A stretch of DNA of 32,936 nt, from contig JAICUO010000008.1 of assembly GCA_025935815.1 (NCBI GenBank), forward strand, positions 1-32,936. The letters are read 5' to 3'. Both the position numbers and the translations under genes were made by a program. Each line of letters begins with the position of its first letter. Within the stretch, counting starts at the first letter, position 1. Origin of the DNA: Streptosporangiaceae bacterium. Lineage in GTDB: Bacteria; Actinomycetota; Actinomycetes; Streptosporangiales; Streptosporangiaceae. This document shows positions 30,463-32,936 of this stretch, in pieces. Below the pieces are notes generated by a model. The model ran no database searches and was not told the DNA's origin. It saw nothing but the letters and a program-made list of their open reading frames with translations.

Positions 30463-30493
30463 ATGATACCAAATTCTGGAAAGAAATTGCTAG
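30463..30493 (-). promoter_or_regulatory. Extended -10 promoter with repeated 21-bp motif, copy D
   Basis: Copy D occupies 30473-30493 (minus): CTAGCAATTTCTTTCCAGAA, then T. It is followed after four bases by TATCAT (30463-30468), with TGG directly before it. The motif thus occupies the -15 to -40 zone of a promoter for the 30369 gene, where an activator would bind. No TTGACA-like -35 is present, consistent with activator dependence. Confidence 0.65.
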
Positions 30494-30577
30494 CTACCGT
30501 CTCGGATCGCCGGCATCCCGTCCGGGCTGGCGGTCACGCCGGTGGTCGTAACGGGTGACGCCCGGCCCGCTCGCCGG

Positions 30578-30994
30578 TCAGGAGAGGCTGCCGGGGAAGC
30601 CGATGAACTCCTGGTTGCCCCCGCCGTTGCAGGTCCACTGCTCGTCCTTGGTCCCGTTGTCATCGTCGCCGTTGAAGATGTCGAGGCACATGCTGGCGCC
30701 GGCCCGCAGCGCGCTCCACGGCTGCATCACCTGGTAGGTTCCGTTGGCGTTGGCATTCCTCAGCCGCCACAGCTGGGTGTCGGCGGCGGTGATGTCACCG
30801 CTGTTCTGACAGGTGAACTGATCGACCTGAGTGCCGTTGAGCGCGTTATCGTTGCGCACTTCACCTTCGAGAACTTCACTGCGGTCTCCCCTGGCATTCG
30901 TGGGTAAATTCGTGGGCCTGACGAACGGTTCTCGGGTGCCGCCCGCGAAATCGCGGGTGAAATTCGAGGCGCCCGGCCGACGGCGCGCGTTCAA
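30578..30994 (-). pseudogene. Ricin-type beta-trefoil lectin remnant
   Basis: The last ~90 residues match ricin-B-like repeats: ALNGTQVDQFTCQNSG, TQLWRLRNANANGTYQV (a QxW repeat), and MCLDIFNGDDDNGTKDEQW followed by TCNGGGNQEF. Such lectins are secreted and bind sugars. Here only about two of three subdomains remain, there is no signal peptide, and the N-terminal ~45 residues (RRRPGASNFTRDFAGGTREP) look like random translated sequence. The only start is a TTG without a ribosome site. I read it as a 5'-truncated gene; a short non-secreted lectin is less likely. Confidence 0.6.
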
Positions 30995-31262
30995 GCCGAG
31001 GCCCGTTAGAAGGGCGACTGCCTCCGGGGCAGAGATCCAGCGAGCGCGCGCCGACCAGGCGTTCGGGGGCTAACCCCCAGGAGAGCCTGGGGGATAGCCT
31101 CCCGGCTGAGTCGTGTGTTTACCGCATTCCCTCGCTGGCACCGGGTTTCGTAGCGTGATCTGCGTGAGGGGACGAACCCCTGATGGCCCTCGCCACCCGA
31201 GAGCACCGCCATTCCGGCATAGGTGACCCCCCTCCGGGGCCGCTGGAAAGGAACGAATCCCC
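30995..31262. other. Structured intergenic leader upstream of the secreted peptidase
   Basis: No gene is called. The region contains GGGGG (31065-31069) able to pair with CCCCC (31074-31078), and a competing stem CCCCCAGG-AGAG-CCTGGGGG (31074-31093). A further stem AGGGG-5-CCCCT lies at 31167-31181. A ribosome site GGAAAGGA ends about ten bases before the peptidase start. Confidence 0.5.
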
Positions 31263-32867
31263 TTGGGATCGATGAAGAACCACGGCCGCGCCCTGCGGGC
31301 GGTTGCCGTGGCCGTTGCGGCGGGGCTGGTCGCAGCCTTCGCCGCCGGGGCCACGGACGCCAGCGCCGCGCAGGGCGCCGTGCGGCAGGCGGGCACCGCG
31401 CCGACGGCCGCTGCCCAGGTCCCGGTGCTGACCTGGAAAGCCTGCGATGGCGGCTTCCAGTGCGCGACGGCCCGGCTGCCACTGGATTACCGGCACCCCG
31501 GCGGCGCGAAGGTCAGCATCGCGGTGGCCAGGCACCTGGCTACCGAGCCCGCCCGGCGCCTGGGGTCGCTGTTCATCAACGGCGGCGGCCCCGCCGAGCA
31601 GATCGAGGGCATCGCGGGCTTTTACCCGAGCCTTCCCGCCGTGATGCGGGAGCGCTTCGACATCGTCTTCTTCGACCCGCGGGGCTTCGGCTTCAGCACC
31701 GCGGTGCGCTGCTTCCCCGATGCCGCGGCGGAGCAGGCGTTCTTGTCCGGGCTGCCGCTGTTCCCCGTCGGCGCGAGGCAGGACGCGGCGTGGGTGCGGA
31801 CATGGGCCAGGTTCGACGCCCGGTGCGGCAAGGCCAACGGCAGCCTGCTTGACCATGACACCAGCGCCGACGTGGCCCGGGACATGGACCTGCTGCGGGC
31901 GGCGGTCGGCGACCCGGTGCTGAACTACGTGGGCGTCTCCTACGGCACCGGGCTCGGCGCCGTCTACGCCAACCTGTTCCCGGCCAGGGTCGGCCGGATG
32001 ATCCTGGACGCCAGCCTCGACCCGGTCGCCTGGACCACCCCGGACGGAGACCTGCCTTTCACGCTGCGCCTGGGTCAAGATAGGGCGAACGCGGCCGGCC
32101 TGACCGCCTTCTTGAACCTGTGCGGCCAGGCGACCACGGCCGCGTGCGCGTTCTCCGCGGGCACCCCGGCGGCGACCCGCGCCAAGTGGAGCACGCTGCT
32201 GCGCCGCCTGACCGCGCATCCCGTCACGGCCGGCAGCCCGCCGCAAACGTTCAGCTACGCCGGCGCGTTCGCGGTGGCAGACCTGGGCGATGTCTCTGCC
32301 TGGCAGCAGGGCGCCGTCCAGCTGCAGCAGCTGTGGGCAGCTTCGGCCGCGGCCCCGGCCGCCCCGGCCGCCCCGGCCGCCTCCCGCATCCCGGCCACGC
32401 CGGACACCGCACCCCTTTACACCGGCGCCGAGCAGGCATGGGCCGTGGTGTGCTCCGACAGCCCGAACCCGCGGAACCTGAGCGCCTACGCATCCAGTGC
32501 CAGGCTGGCCTATGCCCGCTCGGGCGGGTTCGGGCTGGCTCAGACGTGGGGCAGCGAGACCTGCGCCCAGTGGCCCGGCAACGGCGCCAGGGACCGGTAC
32601 ACCGGTCCGTGGAACCGCCGGACCGCCAACCCGATCCTCGTGGTCGGCATCACCGGCGACACTCAGGTGCCTTACCAGGACGACGTGGCGATGGCACACG
32701 ACCTCGCCCGCGCGCGCCTGCTCACCGTCCGCGGATACGGGCACACCGAGATCGCCAACCCCAGCACCTGCGCCGCCAACTACGAGCTCAGCTACCTGCA
32801 GACCGGCGCCCTGCCCCCAGCCGGCACCATCTGCCAGCAAGACATGACGCCATTCCCCGCGCCATAG
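31263..32867 (+). CDS. Secreted alpha/beta-hydrolase, tripeptidyl aminopeptidase (TAP/SlpD-like) type
   Basis: This 534-residue exported serine peptidase has a signal peptide (about residues 1-36, AVAVAVAAGLVAAFAAGATDASA), an N-terminal hydrolase segment and the nucleophile elbow GVSYGTG (Ser226). The C-terminal TAP domain carries Asp466 (GITGDTQVP) and His494 (GYGHTEIAN), completing the triad. VFFDPRGFGFS is the conserved oxyanion strand. It would trim N-terminal peptides from secreted proteins or scavenge them. Cys residues in the lid and C-terminus suggest disulfides. The TTG at 31263 fits the ribosome site (AAAGGA, ten bases); an ATG at 31272 is possible. An Ala-Pro run encoded by three 9-bp repeats lies at 32353-32379. 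Confidence 0.92.
   Translation: MGSMKNHGRALRAVAVAVAAGLVAAFAAGATDASAAQGAVRQAGTAPTAAAQVPVLTWKACDGGFQCATARLPLDYRHPGGAKVSIAVARHLATEPARRLGSLFINGGGPAEQIEGIAGFYPSLPAVMRERFDIVFFDPRGFGFSTAVRCFPDAAAEQAFLSGLPLFPVGARQDAAWVRTWARFDARCGKANGSLLDHDTSADVARDMDLLRAAVGDPVLNYVGVSYGTGLGAVYANLFPARVGRMILDASLDPVAWTTPDGDLPFTLRLGQDRANAAGLTAFLNLCGQATTAACAFSAGTPAATRAKWSTLLRRLTAHPVTAGSPPQTFSYAGAFAVADLGDVSAWQQGAVQLQQLWAASAAAPAAPAAPAASRIPATPDTAPLYTGAEQAWAVVCSDSPNPRNLSAYASSARLAYARSGGFGLAQTWGSETCAQWPGNGARDRYTGPWNRRTANPILVVGITGDTQVPYQDDVAMAHDLARARLLTVRGYGHTEIANPSTCAANYELSYLQTGALPPAGTICQQDMTPFPAP
32353..32379 (+). repeat. 9-bp in-frame tandem repeat (CCCCGGCCG x3)
   Basis: Three exact copies inside the peptidase gene encode an Ala-Pro-Ala-rich linker in the lid region. 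Slippage would add or remove three residues without breaking the frame. Confidence 0.75.
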
Positions 32868-32909
32868 GCACCACCACGCAGGGGAACTCAGGACAGTTAA
32901 CGCGCCCCA

Positions 32910-32936
32910 GGGAGTGTCACCGCAGGTGACACTCCC
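32910..32936 (+). terminator. Perfect 12-bp hairpin at window end
   Basis: GGGAGTGTCACC pairs exactly with GGTGACACTCCC around a GCA loop, 43 bases after the peptidase stop. Any U-tract would lie beyond the window. It is very probably the transcription terminator of the peptidase gene. Confidence 0.75.

Noticed and set aside
31119-32840. 573-codon minus-strand frame
   Set aside because: It is antisense to the peptidase with its intact triad, and is a typical GC-rich shadow without any domain.

Overview
The window is high-GC DNA with dense GTG/TTG starts, many 4-base ATGA/GTGA gene overlaps, NarL-type two-component pairs, SNF2/SWIM proteins, STAS and winged-helix regulators. This points to the chromosome of a filamentous-type actinobacterium. 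No tRNA, rRNA, CRISPR array, transposase or phage gene was recognised, so it reads as chromosomal accessory and regulatory DNA rather than an island with a clear mobile vector.

Left part (1-14.9 kb): a NarL-type kinase/regulator pair (regulator cut by the window edge) diverges from a berberine-bridge-type FAD oxidase and a 14-TM DHA2 exporter. Converging on these is a five-gene minus-strand operon: GntR/FCD regulator, glutamine-synthetase-like amine glutamylase, class-I amidotransferase-type hydrolase, aldehyde dehydrogenase and SDR. It forms a gamma-glutamylated amine catabolic route like the Puu pathway, but an SDR stands where the PuuB amine oxidase would be expected. Next comes a three-gene signalling operon (active kinase, degenerate kinase, LuxR regulator), a secreted SGNH hydrolase, and a TetR gene divergent from a rhodanese with a perfect palindromic operator between them.

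Middle (15-23.4 kb): a SWIM zinc-finger protein and SNF2 helicase pair, an L,D-transpeptidase, and a response regulator whose partner kinase has collapsed to an N-terminal stub fused out of frame to its C-terminal tail. Then follow a DEAD-box RNA helicase and a STAS-domain protein.

Right part (23.4-32.9 kb): a looser stress-type neighbourhood of small transcription units. It holds a fatty acid desaturase, a mini winged-helix protein, a cold shock protein, a small tudor/CarD-like protein, a TetR regulator with two operator-like inverted repeats, a GT4 glycosyltransferase, a slipin-like SPFH protein, small orphan proteins, a broken ricin-type lectin remnant and a secreted tripeptidyl-aminopeptidase-like hydrolase.

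The most unusual signal is a 21-bp motif (core CTAGCAATTNNTTTCCAGAA) repeated at four separate intergenic sites in this right part (23551, 25175, 27588, 30473). Three lie upstream of a desaturase, the winged-helix gene and a small orphan gene. The fourth points toward tandem hairpins with no gene and may drive a small RNA. This looks like an undescribed local regulon, possibly run by the winged-helix protein whose own promoter carries one copy.
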